The position numbers and the translations under genes were made by a program. From contig JAMFRW010000153.1 in NCBI GenBank assembly GCA_026224975.1, positions 1 to 35,015 of the forward strand: DNA of 35,015 nucleotides, written 5' to 3'. The notes beneath the pieces were generated by a model. The model was not told where the DNA came from and made no database searches. It worked only from the letters and a program-made list of their open reading frames with translations. How positions within the stretch are numbered: position 1 is the first letter of the stretch; each line of letters opens with the position of its first letter. Shown here piece after piece: positions 26,316 through 35,015 of this stretch. This stretch comes from Rhodoferax sp. GTDB taxonomy: Bacteria; Pseudomonadota; Gammaproteobacteria; Burkholderiales; Burkholderiaceae_C.

Positions 26316-27671
26316 TCAATGGAACAGCTCGGCGATCAGCGTCGCACCGAGAAAGGTGCCGGCCGTGGCCGTCAGCGAGACCACGACGATTCGCCAGCCC
26401 AGCCGGCGAAACAAGGGCAGATCATTGGCGACGGAAAAGCCGGCCAACGCGAGGATGGGCGTCGTGAAGGCGAGGAAATTGAGCGGCTTCGTCAGCGCGA
26501 GCAGGTCGGCGGAAAAAGGTGGCAAGCCCGGCACGCCGGCGAGCGTGGCCACGAGCGAGAGCACCAGCACCTGCGGCGTGCGCGGCGCGAGCCGGCCGAG
26601 GGCATCGACGATCGCCACCAGCGCCACCACGACCGCCATGCCCGAAAGCGACGCCTGCAGCGGGACCCGGTACGTCAGCGCGTTGCCGATCGCCACGCCG
26701 CCCGCCATCAAAAGCCAGGCGACTGCCGTGTCACGCAGCGGCAGCGGCGCTCGCACGCCTCCCGTTCGCACGTCCACGCGGGCCGGCAGCCCGGCGTCTG
26801 CGACCGCGGCCGTCTGGCGGGGCCCCCCGCGCCCGAACACGGGTTCGAGCTTGTCGTAGAGGAAGGAACAGGCCGGCAGCGACAGGAACATCGCCGCGTA
26901 GAAGCCGCCGATGGTCGTCAGCAGGTTGGAGGCTGCGGCGATGGCGGTGAGCTGCGCTGCCAATTCGGTCGGCTGCACTGCGATGATGGCGCCGACGGCA
27001 GCGGCCATCATGCTGGCCGAGCCGACCCCCGCGCCCATGGCCAGAGAGCGCGGATCGACGATGTCGAGGCTGGCGAGGTAACCCGCCAGCAGTGCCAGAA
27101 ACAATGCGCCGAGCACGGTGCCCGTGACGTATTCGGCCAACACGCCACGGCCTTCTGGCGAAGCCATGCCGTATTTCTCGCCGACGATGACGAGGTTGCC
27201 TTCACGGCCGATCGAGAAAGTCGCCCCGACAGCCTCACGCCCGATGCCCAGCAGCAGCGCAAGCGGCAGGCCGAGTGCGAGCGTTCCGAACGCATGGCCG
27301 AATTCCTGGAACAGCAGCGCCCACCCGAACTGCCGCAGTTGCGGCAGCGCGCCGCCGACGGTGAGCCCGAGCTTGACCACGAGCAGCATCAGCGAGGCAT
27401 TCAGGAGCGATGCCGCGTAGCCGCGCCCCTCGGCGCCGATCCTCACGGGTGGCCGCCAACGTTGCTCCGCCACGCCCCAGGCTGCGGCCAGCAACAAGGC
27501 CCACAGCATCGGCAGCAGCACGACCTTGCCACGGCCGACATCGATACGCGCGGGCCCGATGAACTCGGCCAGCGCCACCAGCACCAGAACGGCGATCGAC
27601 AAGCTGAGCTGGGTGACACCTGCGACCCTGCGCGGCGGCGCGAGCGGCGAGGGGAGAGAGGGCTCGTTCAT
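26316..27671 (-). CDS. DUF3100 family integral membrane protein
   Basis: A 451-residue, very hydrophobic protein with about ten predicted membrane helices. The first half carries the family's most recognisable stretch: FSIGREGNLVIVGEKYGM, then SPEGRGVLAEYVTGTVLGALF and LAMGAGVGSASMMAAA. A hydrophilic loop rich in Arg, Pro and Gly (about residues 265-310) splits it into two halves of about five helices, reminiscent of inverted-repeat transporters. Substrate and function are unknown; a transport role is inference. ATG 27671 has GAGGA well placed upstream; the frame extends further upstream but without a better start. It is divergent from the giant sensor kinase. Confidence 0.75.
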   Translation of the reverse strand: MNEPSLPSPLAPPRRVAGVTQLSLSIAVLVLVALAEFIGPARIDVGRGKVVLLPMLWALLLAAAWGVAEQRWRPPVRIGAEGRGYAASLLNASLMLLVVKLGLTVGGALPQLRQFGWALLFQEFGHAFGTLALGLPLALLLGIGREAVGATFSIGREGNLVIVGEKYGMASPEGRGVLAEYVTGTVLGALFLALLAGYLASLDIVDPRSLAMGAGVGSASMMAAAVGAIIAVQPTELAAQLTAIAAASNLLTTIGGFYAAMFLSLPACSFLYDKLEPVFGRGGPRQTAAVADAGLPARVDVRTGGVRAPLPLRDTAVAWLLMAGGVAIGNALTYRVPLQASLSGMAVVVALVAIVDALGRLAPRTPQVLVLSLVATLAGVPGLPPFSADLLALTKPLNFLAFTTPILALAGFSVANDLPLFRRLGWRIVVVSLTATAGTFLGATLIAELFH

Positions 27672-27923
27672 GCGCGATCCTCGGCGGGTGTTGGTTCGGC
27701 GAGTGTGACGCGAAGCCCGGCCCCTTTTCAAGGCTGATACACGGGGGGTGAGCGTTACCGGCGCCCGCACTCGGTGGGCTCGCCGTCCGTGCAAAATTCA
27801 CGCCGTCGTTGCGCGATCGACTACCATTTCCCTGTGATTCGAGCGCGGGTCCAGACGCGCCGCGTCAGCCGGGCGAACGCGCCCGCGTGGAGCGTGAACG
27901 AGACAGGCGTTTCCGCGCAAAAC

Positions 27924-30900
27924 ATGACCCTTCCCTTTGATTCGTCGATGGAACACGAGGCGCATTGGGGCGAGGCCTCGGAGCCTTGCGTCGTCAAGCG
28001 GGTCGCGCCGGGCGCCGGGCGTGCCGCAGCGCTCGCCGCTGTGCGCACCGAGGTGCAGGTGCTGCGTCTGTTGCAAGGCGTGGCCGGCGTGCCACGCGTG
28101 CTGGAGGTGGACGCGGAGGGCGGCATGCTGGTACTCAGCCGTCCGCTTGGCGTCGCGCTCGACCGACTGCCTGCCGAGCGGCTGCGCGATCCGGCGGCGT
28201 GTCTGCGCCTGGCGCTCGGCGCGGCGCGCGTGCTGGCCGACGTTCACGCGGCGCGTGTCTTCCACGGCAACCTCCGGCCGGCCTGCATCGTGGCCGATGC
28301 CGACACCCGGACCGGCACCGTCGGTGTCGCCATCGTCGACTTCGGCCAAGCTGTGGTGCAGAGCCATGCCGAGGCGGAATTCGGGCCGCCATCGGCCAGC
28401 GACAAGGCCCAGCCGTTCAGCGCGCCAGAGCAGACCGGCCGCATGGCCCGGGCCATCGACTACCGGGCCGACTACCACGCCCTCGGCGCGGTGCTGTACT
28501 GGGCCTTGTGCGGCGAGCCGCCGTTCGGCGGAACCGGCGGACTGCCGCTGCTGCATGCCTTGCTGACCCGGCCGCCCGCCATCCCCGATGCGGTCACCGC
28601 GCGCATCGGCCCCGAATTGGCGGCGGTCCTGCTCAAGCTGCTGGCCAAGAGCCCCGAGCACCGCTACCAGTCCGCCGACGGTTTGCGCGCGGACTTGCTG
28701 TATTGCCTCGCGGTGGCCGAGGGCCACGCAGGGGACCTGGGCTTCACGCCCGGCAGTGCCGATCATCGCGCCGCGCCGCTCCAGCCCTCGCAGCTCTTCG
28801 GTCGCGACGCCGAGCTGGCCCGGCTGGAAGCCGCGTTGCGCCACAGCGGCGAGGAGCCGCGTGCCGCGTTCGTGCACGGCCCCGCAGGTTGCGGCAAATC
28901 GGCGCTGGTGCGCGCGCTCTCGCCGGCCATCACGGCGCACAAGGGCATTCTCGTCAGCGGCAAGTACGACCAGTACCAGCGCCGCTCGCCCTTCGGGGGG
29001 CTGGCGGACGCGCTGGGCGAGCTGGCGCACTTCGGCCTGGCCGTCTCGCCGGAGCGACTGGGCGGCATTCGGACGGCGCTCGTGGATGCGCTCGGCTCGA
29101 ACGCCTCCTTCCTGTCGCGTGTGGCGCCCGGCTACGCCACCTTGCTGTGGGGCGCGGAAGGCGCCGCGCCCGCCGAAACGGGGCAAGAGGCCGGCCACAC
29201 GCCAGAGCGCATGAAGCAGGTGCTCTCCGGCCTGTTCCAGGTGCTTCGCGGCGCCGGAACGCCGCTCCTGCTGTTCCTCGACGATCTGCAGTGGGCCGAC
29301 GCAGATTCGCTCGAGCTCATCGAGTACATCTCGCTGCACGAGAGCCGGCTCGGCGTGCTGCTGGTGGGCGCCTACCGTGACACCGATCTGGACGCCAGCC
29401 ATCCGCTGCCCGCAGTGCTGGCGCGGCTGCAGGCGGCCCAGCCAAGCCGGCTCGAGCTGGCGCTGCCCGGGTTGGGCGCCTCGTCCGCCGTGGCGTTGGT
29501 GGCCGACATGCTCGACGACGCGAATGGCGCTTCGGCGCCCCTCGCGCACGTGCTCTTCCACAAGACACAGGGGAACGCCTTCGCGATGCTGCAGCACCTG
29601 CGCCGCCTGTTCGAGGCGTCGCACCTGTGGCGCGCCGCCACCGGCTGGGCTTGGGACGAGGCGGGGTTGCGCGCGCTGCCGGACGCGGAGAACCTGCTGG
29701 CCAGCTTGCAGCATGAGCTCGAGGCGCTGCCGCCCGACGTACAGGAACTGGTCGGCGTCTGCGCGTGCCTCGGCGGTCAGTTCGATGTCGACCTGCTCGC
29801 CGTGGTCTTGGGCCTGCCCGCACTGGAGATCGATTCACTCCTGCTGCCGCTGGTCCAGCGCGACGTGCTCTTGCAGGTGGCCGACAGCGGCGCGGGCCGC
29901 GGCGGCGATGCGAGCCCCGGCCCGGCACGCCGGCTGCGCTTTTGCCACGACCGAATGCAGCAGGCGGCCCACAACCTGCTCGTGCCGCTGGATCGCCCGC
30001 GCTGGCATCTGCGCGTCGCCCGCGCGCTCGTGGCACGCGCCGATGCCCCTGCGATGCCTTTCGCTGCCGCCGAGCACTGTCTCGCGGCACTCTCCGAGAT
30101 CAAGCAGCCCGAGGAGCGCGCCCAGGTTTCGCGCCTGCTGCTGGGCGCCGCGCAGGCCTCACTGGCCGGCGGCGCACCGGACCGCGCGCTGGAGTTCCTC
30201 GCCGGCGCCGAAGGGCTCGATGGCACGGTGGGGGCGGTGCAGTTCGACGTGGTGCGCCACGCGATCTTCTTCTGCCTGGCGCGCTTCGACGAAGGTGATG
30301 CAGTGTTTGCGCGCCTTCTCGGCCAGGCCGAGCGGCAACTGCTGCAAGTGGCGCCGGCCTTCGCCTTGCAGGTCGAGGCGCTCGGCGTTCGCGGCCGCTT
30401 CGCGCAGGCCGGTGAGCTGGCGTTGCACGGCATCCGCGCGCTCGGTATCGAGACGCCCGAGGAAGGGCAATGGGATGCCGCGCTGGCGCAGGAGCTCGAC
30501 GCCTTCTACGCCGTGCTGGCACACCGCGGCGAAGAGCTTTTCGACCATCTGCCAGTCATGCAGGATGCCGGCCTGCAAGTGGCCGGCCGCTTGCTGATCG
30601 CGATGCCATCGCGCTTTGCATGGCGGCCGGTGGTACGCGACTGGGGCCTGGTGCGCGGCCTGCGCCTGGCCCATGAGCAGGGTTCGTATCCGGCGCTGGC
30701 TTGGACGCTGTCCAACGCGATCGCCGCGTTCTACGAGCGGCGCGGCGACTTTGCCACCGGGCTGAGCCTCGGCCGGGTAGCCATGCGTCTTTGCGCGCGC
30801 GGTTCGACGACGGACCTGGCGGCCCGCGTGCACTCGCGTTTCGCCATGTTCATCAGCCCGTGGTTCGAACCGCTGGAGCGCAGCGAGGAACATTCGCGCC

Positions 30901-33578
30901 GCGCGCTTCAATTGGCGCTCGAAGCGGGTGATCAGGTCGTCGCGACCTTTTCGTGTGCTGCCATCCTCTCGTGCAGGTTCGATACGGCCTCGCACGTGGA
31001 CGAGATCGTGGCCGAAACCCGCCGCGCCGTGCAGATCGGGCGGCGCGCGAAGTGCGACGATCGCTTGCTGACCATCGTGCGCGTTGTCGAACACGTGTCG
31101 CGTTTCCTGGCGGGTCGCCAGGGCGAGGACGATGTCGGCGACGGCACCCCCTCGCCCGCCGACGAGATCGACGGCCCCAACCCCTATACGCCCGGCACCC
31201 TCGGCCGAGAAAACTTTCTCGGGTACCGCGGTTTGATGGCTGCGTTGCTGGGGCGCTGGCCACTTGCGCTTGCCTACAGCCGCGCCAGCAAAGACCTCAC
31301 CGCCAACTCGACGATCTACGCGGACGCCCTGCAGAAGTGGGTGCACGCGCTGTCCGTGTGCCATGAACTCACTTCTGCGAACGAAGCGGACCGCGCTGCA
31401 CTCGGCGCCGAACTGGAGCCGCTGGCGGCCTGGATCGAGCAGCGGGCCGCGGCATGTCCGGTGAACTTCGCACACATGGCGGAGCTGGTACAGGCGATGC
31501 GCGCCTGGGCCGACGGCGACTTCACCGCAGCCGTCCGGTCGTTCGAAGGCAGCATCGCCGGCGCGCGCCGGCACCGCCGAGTCCACCATCTGGCCTTGGC
31601 CTGCGAACTGGCGGCCGAGTGCTGCGCTGCGCATGGACAGGCCGTGGCCACCGATGCCTACCTTGCAGTTGCGTGGCGGGCGTACGAAGGTTGGGGCGCG
31701 ACGCGCAAGCTCGCGCAGATGCGGCTGGCGCATCCGCATTGGCAGCCGCCTGTCGCGGCGCGCATGGAGCCGCGACAGGCGGCGCAGGAACTCGATCTGG
31801 CCAGTGTCGTCCAGGCCAGCCAGGTGCTGGCGCGCGAGCGCGATCCGGAATCGCTGGTGCGCGTGCTGTTCGACCTGCTGCGGCAGTACGCGGCCGCCGA
31901 GCGAGGCGTGCTCTTCTGGCGCGATGGCCAGCGTTGGTCGGGCCGTGCCGGCTTCGAGCCCGGCAGCGAGTGGGTTCGGCTCGACGACGCCGTGCGGCCC
32001 GCGCGCGCCGGCCCGCCCGCGGCCGAGGTGCCGCAGTCCATCTTCAACTACCTGGTGCACAGCCTGCAGCCGCTGCTGCTGCGGGACGTGCGCGAGGATG
32101 CGCGTTTCGCGCTCGATGCGGGAGTGGTGCGCAAAGGCATCAAGTCGGTCGTCGGGCTGCCCATCGTCCACCGTGGCCGCACGGCCGGCCTGCTCTACCT
32201 CGAGAACCGCCAGGCACACACCTCGCTGGCGCCGGCGCAAGTCGAAACACTGCGCCTCGTCGGCCTTCAGTTCGCCGTCGCCTTCGAAAACGCGCTGATG
32301 AACCGGGGCCTCGAAGCACAGGTCGAAGCGCGCACCGAAGAACTCCGGCGTGAAAACCGCGAACGCCAGCGCGCGGAGGAGGCGGCCGAAGCGGCCAACC
32401 GCGCCAAGGGCGAGTTCCTTGCCAACATGAGCCACGAGATCCGCACTCCGATGAATGCGATCCTCGGCATGTCGCGACTGGCGCTGCAGAGCGACCTGAA
32501 CGGCAAACAGCGCAACTATGTCGACAAGATCGAGCGCTCGGCCGTCTCGCTGCTCGGCATCGTCGACGACATCCTCGACTTCTCGAAGATCGAGGCCGGC
32601 AAGCTCGACATGGAGTCGCTGCCTTTCCACCTCGGCGATGTGATGGAGGATGTCACCAGCCTCCTGGCCCACAAGGCCCATGAAAAAGGCCTGAGTCTCT
32701 TGCGCACCGAAGCGCCCGGCATGCCCCAATCGTTCGTCGGCGATGCGTTGCGGCTCAGGCAGGTTCTGCTGAACCTCGGCAGCAACGCGCTCAAGTTCAC
32801 CGAGCGCGGGGAGGTGGCGATCGGCGTCGAGCAGGCCGCGGCCGTCGAGAGCGGGAACAATGGGGCGGGCGATGTGTTGTTGCGCTTCACGGTGCGCGAC
32901 ACCGGCATCGGCATGACGCCGGAACAGCAACTTCGGCTCTTCCAGCCCTTTGTGCAGGCCGATTCATCGACATCGCGCCGCTACGGCGGCACCGGACTGG
33001 GGCTGGCCATCAGCCGTCATCTGGTGGGCCTGATGGGCGGCGAGATCGGCGCGCAGAGCCGCTCGGCACAGGGCAGCACCTTTTATTTCACCGCGCGGTT
33101 CGGCCTGCTGCCAGAGCCTGCCGCGTCGGCGCACGCCGCGGACCACGCGCGGCGACGCGAGCAAGCGCGCGAGGAGCAACTGCTGCACCTGCACGGCCGG
33201 CATGTGCTGCTGGTCGAAGACAACGAGATCAACCAGGAACTGGCGCTGGAACTGCTGGGCAATGCCGGTATCGAGGTCAGCGTGGCGTGCGACGGCCGCG
33301 AGGCGCTGGCGCTGCTGGAGCGGCAGCGCTTCGACCTCGTGCTGATGGACTGCCAGATGCCGGTGATGGACGGCTATGAAGCGACCCGCGCACTGCGGAC
33401 CGACACGCGTTTCCGCGGGCTGCCGATCGTGGCAATGACGGCGAGTGCCATGGTCGGCGACCGTGAAAAAGCGCTGGCGGCCGGTATGGATGACCACCTC
33501 TCCAAGCCGATCGACGTGGCAGAGATGTACGCCACCATCGCACGCTGGATACCGTCAGCGGTGGCGGGACCGGCGTAG
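27924..33578 (+). CDS. Giant multidomain sensor: kinase-like/AAA ATPase/GAF/histidine kinase/receiver
   Basis: 1884 residues. (1) A protein-kinase-like domain, 1 to about 260, with CVVKRV (Lys 25), DFG at 139-141 and APEQTGR; the catalytic loop reads HGNLRPACI at 114-122 instead of HRDLKPxN. (2) An AAA/STAND-type ATPase from about 290, with Walker A GPAGCGKS (Lys 325) and Walker [12 protein letters not shown] (Asp 453). (3) A long helical, TPR-like region to about 1280. (4) GAF, about 1290-1460. (5) A coiled coil, then a HisKA with His 1504 in [11 protein letters not shown] and an ATPase domain with [16 protein letters not shown] and [10 protein letters not shown]. (6) A receiver, 1759-1880, with Asp 1809 in LVLMDCQMP. 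The order matches 'trifunctional serine/threonine kinase/ATP-binding/sensor histidine kinase' proteins. There is no HPt domain or membrane helix, so it is probably cytoplasmic. The start is uncertain: ATG 27924 has no good Shine-Dalgarno site, and GTG codons exist upstream. Confidence 0.88.
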   Translation: MTLPFDSSMEHEAHWGEASEPCVVKRVAPGAGRAAALAAVRTEVQVLRLLQGVAGVPRVLEVDAEGGMLVLSRPLGVALDRLPAERLRDPAACLRLALGAARVLADVHAARVFHGNLRPACIVADADTRTGTVGVAIVDFGQAVVQSHAEAEFGPPSASDKAQPFSAPEQTGRMARAIDYRADYHALGAVLYWALCGEPPFGGTGGLPLLHALLTRPPAIPDAVTARIGPELAAVLLKLLAKSPEHRYQSADGLRADLLYCLAVAEGHAGDLGFTPGSADHRAAPLQPSQLFGRDAELARLEAALRHSGEEPRAAFVHGPAGCGKSALVRALSPAITAHKGILVSGKYDQYQRRSPFGGLADALGELAHFGLAVSPERLGGIRTALVDALGSNASFLSRVAPGYATLLWGAEGAAPAETGQEAGHTPERMKQVLSGLFQVLRGAGTPLLLFLDDLQWADADSLELIEYISLHESRLGVLLVGAYRDTDLDASHPLPAVLARLQAAQPSRLELALPGLGASSAVALVADMLDDANGASAPLAHVLFHKTQGNAFAMLQHLRRLFEASHLWRAATGWAWDEAGLRALPDAENLLASLQHELEALPPDVQELVGVCACLGGQFDVDLLAVVLGLPALEIDSLLLPLVQRDVLLQVADSGAGRGGDASPGPARRLRFCHDRMQQAAHNLLVPLDRPRWHLRVARALVARADAPAMPFAAAEHCLAALSEIKQPEERAQVSRLLLGAAQASLAGGAPDRALEFLAGAEGLDGTVGAVQFDVVRHAIFFCLARFDEGDAVFARLLGQAERQLLQVAPAFALQVEALGVRGRFAQAGELALHGIRALGIETPEEGQWDAALAQELDAFYAVLAHRGEELFDHLPVMQDAGLQVAGRLLIAMPSRFAWRPVVRDWGLVRGLRLAHEQGSYPALAWTLSNAIAAFYERRGDFATGLSLGRVAMRLCARGSTTDLAARVHSRFAMFISPWFEPLERSEEHSRRALQLALEAGDQVVATFSCAAILSCRFDTASHVDEIVAETRRAVQIGRRAKCDDRLLTIVRVVEHVSRFLAGRQGEDDVGDGTPSPADEIDGPNPYTPGTLGRENFLGYRGLMAALLGRWPLALAYSRASKDLTANSTIYADALQKWVHALSVCHELTSANEADRAALGAELEPLAAWIEQRAAACPVNFAHMAELVQAMRAWADGDFTAAVRSFEGSIAGARRHRRVHHLALACELAAECCAAHGQAVATDAYLAVAWRAYEGWGATRKLAQMRLAHPHWQPPVAARMEPRQAAQELDLASVVQASQVLARERDPESLVRVLFDLLRQYAAAERGVLFWRDGQRWSGRAGFEPGSEWVRLDDAVRPARAGPPAAEVPQSIFNYLVHSLQPLLLRDVREDARFALDAGVVRKGIKSVVGLPIVHRGRTAGLLYLENRQAHTSLAPAQVETLRLVGLQFAVAFENALMNRGLEAQVEARTEELRRENRERQRAEEAAEAANRAKGEFLANMSHEIRTPMNAILGMSRLALQSDLNGKQRNYVDKIERSAVSLLGIVDDILDFSKIEAGKLDMESLPFHLGDVMEDVTSLLAHKAHEKGLSLLRTEAPGMPQSFVGDALRLRQVLLNLGSNALKFTERGEVAIGVEQAAAVESGNNGAGDVLLRFTVRDTGIGMTPEQQLRLFQPFVQADSSTSRRYGGTGLGLAISRHLVGLMGGEIGAQSRSAQGSTFYFTARFGLLPEPAASAHAADHARRREQAREEQLLHLHGRHVLLVEDNEINQELALELLGNAGIEVSVACDGREALALLERQRFDLVLMDCQMPVMDGYEATRALRTDTRFRGLPIVAMTASAMVGDREKALAAGMDDHLSKPIDVAEMYATIARWIPSAVAGPA

Positions 33579-33601
33579 GCCCGCTTGGGCTGGCGGCAGC
33601 G

Positions 33602-34261
33602 TCAGGCGACGCCCTTGCGCACGCGCTGGATCAGGAACTCGACGACCTGCAGCGCCTTCTCGTTCGAGCCTGCCAGCGAACCCGAGGTATAGAAGCGGCC
33701 TTGCACGCCGAGCGCGGGCACACCGTCGATCTTGTACGCCTCGGCGATCTTGTTGGCCTGGCGGGCCTTCGATTGCACCGAGAACGAGTTGTAGAACTCG
33801 AGGAACTTGGCGCTGTCCAGCCCGTTCTTGCCCATGAACGCGGCGATGTCGGCCGGCTTGTCCAGACGCTGGCGATCGTTGTGGATCGCGTAGAACACCT
33901 TGCGGTGCATGGCGTTGACCTGGCCCATGGCTTCGAGCGCGTAGTAGATGCGCTGGTGCGCCGCATACGGCTCTTCGCGGAAGGCGACCGGGATGCGGTG
34001 GAACTCCACATCCGGCGGGATCGTCTTGACCCAGGCTTCCAGCGTCGGCTCGAAGGCATTGCAATGCGGGCAGCCGTACCAGAAGAACTCGACGACTTCG
34101 ATCTTCCCCGGGCCGGCCGCAGGCGGCACCGGTTGGCTCAGGCGCACGTAGTTCGTGCCTTCGACCGGCCCGCCTTGCGCCTGCGCGCCCGCAGCCAGGG
34201 TGAGGGCAGCAGTGCCGGCACCGGCGCTGAGCAAAGAGACGGAAAAGTCGCGACGTTTCAT
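33602..34261 (-). CDS. dsbA: Thiol:disulfide interchange protein DsbA (Tat-type signal)
   Basis: A 219-residue periplasmic thioredoxin-fold oxidase. The active site is CPHC (Cys 64 and 67) in VEFFWYGCPHC. An inserted helical domain follows, with a cis-Pro loop DGVPAL near residue 180. DsbA oxidises cysteine pairs of exported proteins and is itself reoxidised by DsbB. The N-terminus MKRRDFSVSLLSAGAG resembles a twin-arginine signal rather than a plain Sec signal, with cleavage near AGAQA. ATG 34261 starts this signal; the frame extends 20 codons further without a better start. It follows the SPOR-domain gene on the same strand by 91 bases, a common Burkholderiales pairing, and converges with the giant sensor gene. 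Confidence 0.9.
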   Translation of the reverse strand: MKRRDFSVSLLSAGAGTAALTLAAGAQAQGGPVEGTNYVRLSQPVPPAAGPGKIEVVEFFWYGCPHCNAFEPTLEAWVKTIPPDVEFHRIPVAFREEPYAAHQRIYYALEAMGQVNAMHRKVFYAIHNDRQRLDKPADIAAFMGKNGLDSAKFLEFYNSFSVQSKARQANKIAEAYKIDGVPALGVQGRFYTSGSLAGSNEKALQVVEFLIQRVRKGVA

Positions 34262-34352
34262 GGTGGTGGAGCCAAAGGCCTCGGTAAAGCAGATCAGTGA
34301 AGAGTGGGGCTGGCCTCGCAAAGTTCAGGCCGTGCGCGTGGATTCTCGTGGT

Positions 34353-35015
34353 TCAGCGCTGCACGCGCACGAGCGCGGCTTCCACGCCGGCGTTGTCGAG
34401 CTTCTGCTTGGTCGAATCGGCCTCGTCTTTCTTGTCGAACGGGCCCACGCGCACCCGGTAGACGGTGCGACCGGCCTGCTCGCGCTCGGTCAGGCGCGAC
34501 TCCACGCCCAGCATCGCGAGCTTGGCGCGCTGCTGTTCGGCGTCTTCCGATCGGCCATAGGCGCCGGCTTGCACGAAGTAGGTGAAGGGGTCGGCGCCCG
34601 GCGCGGTGGTCGTGATCGGCGCAGTCGACGTGACTTTGGCGGGCTTGGCCGAGGCGGCATCGGCCGCGGTGGTGGCCGTCACGGCGGGTTTGTCGCCCAG
34701 GATTGCCGCCGGGTCGCGCGCGCTGGCCGGGCCGGAGGCGCGGTTGGCTGGGGCGATTGTCGGCGCGGTTGCGACGGGTGGCGTGACGGGCGCGATCACC
34801 GGCGGCGCCACGGCGGTGGGAGACGGGATGACGGCGGGCGTCACCACGCCGCTGGCGCTGGCCGCGGGCCGCGCCGGGTTCTTGCCGGCGAGCGGGCTGT
34901 TCGGGTCCCAGTTCTTGTTCTTCTCGGCTTCGGCTGCGTCCTGCCCGGCCGTGCGCTGCGGCACCTTGTTGACGAAGGGAACGGGCACCTTGGTGACGTA
35001 GAGCGCCACGCCGAG
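34353..35015 (-). CDS. SPOR-domain protein, FtsN-like (5' end outside the window)
   Basis: 221 codons are open to the window edge. The visible N-terminal end (LGVALYVTKVPVPFVNK) is the tail of a membrane helix followed by the family's P(V/I)PFVNK signature. A flexible linker of about 120 residues follows, rich in Ala, Pro, Thr and Val. The C-terminal SPOR domain (DPFTYFVQAGAYGRSEDAEQQRAKL ... YRVRVGPFDKKDEAD) covers about 75 residues and binds denuded septal peptidoglycan. It is probably an FtsN-type division protein anchored in the inner membrane. The true start lies beyond base 35015; a GTG at 35009 is inside the membrane segment and is not the start. Confidence 0.85.
   Translation of the reverse strand, partial: LGVALYVTKVPVPFVNKVPQRTAGQDAAEAEKNKNWDPNSPLAGKNPARPAASASGVVTPAVIPSPTAVAPPVIAPVTPPVATAPTIAPANRASGPASARDPAAILGDKPAVTATTAADAASAKPAKVTSTAPITTTAPGADPFTYFVQAGAYGRSEDAEQQRAKLAMLGVESRLTEREQAGRTVYRVRVGPFDKKDEADSTKQKLDNAGVEAALVRVQR

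Noticed and set aside
26175..26320. Protein-like start of a plus-strand frame beginning FTKILRRGFWAYD
   Set aside because: After about 47 residues it continues only as antisense of the DUF3100 gene. It has a TTG start, no ribosome-binding site and no known family.
30159..32930. A 923-codon open frame opposite the giant sensor kinase
   Set aside because: It is a mirror image of a well-supported coding frame, with shadow composition and no recognisable domain.

Overview
The window is high-GC, densely coded chromosomal DNA from a Gram-negative betaproteobacterium. The best fit is Burkholderiales, probably the Leptothrix/Rubrivivax/Rhizobacter side of the order. This rests on gene content (ybgC-tolQ, lptA-lptB-rpoN, a SPOR protein beside dsbA, DUF3100, an MdtC/MuxC-type RND pump) and on codon use that is almost all G or C at third positions. 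No tRNA, rRNA, CRISPR array, insertion sequence or phage gene was seen.

Layout. 1-641: 5' part of a PEP-utilising-enzyme-like gene (minus), followed by what looks like the tail of a decayed receiver domain. 966-5592: a plus-strand run of an exported S9 peptidase, a PLP aminotransferase, the YbgC thioesterase and TolQ. 5593-6257: a gene-free stretch holding two inverted copies of one repeat. 6258-11035: an MdtC-like RND permease translationally coupled to its outer-membrane channel. 11046-15409 (minus): a three-gene signalling operon of a membrane histidine kinase, a receiver-DUF3369-HD-GYP protein and a receiver-GGDEF protein, so one kinase sits with both a predicted c-di-GMP hydrolase and a predicted cyclase. 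15593-19828: fadD, two proteins of unknown function, rsmE and a YidB-like gene. 19905-23003: an RlmL-like methyltransferase, divergent from a membrane-anchored DUF2235 hydrolase. 23017-26013 (minus): lptA-lptB-rpoN. 26316-27671 (minus): a DUF3100 membrane protein. 27924-33578: a giant kinase-like/ATPase/GAF/histidine kinase/receiver protein. 33602-35015 (minus): a Tat-type DsbA and a SPOR-domain protein cut by the window edge.

Three conserved gene sets look incomplete here. tolQ is not followed by tolR-tolA-tolB-pal. The MdtC-type permease has no MdtA or MdtB upstream. lptA has no lptC upstream. The first two breaks meet at the inverted-repeat region, which suggests a rearrangement (or assembly) junction. 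The other points of most interest are the opposed c-di-GMP enzymes under one kinase, the apparently inactive protein-kinase domain at the head of the giant sensor kinase, a Thr/Ser-rich insertion in the RND permease, and a perfect 10-bp inverted repeat between the signalling operon and fadD.
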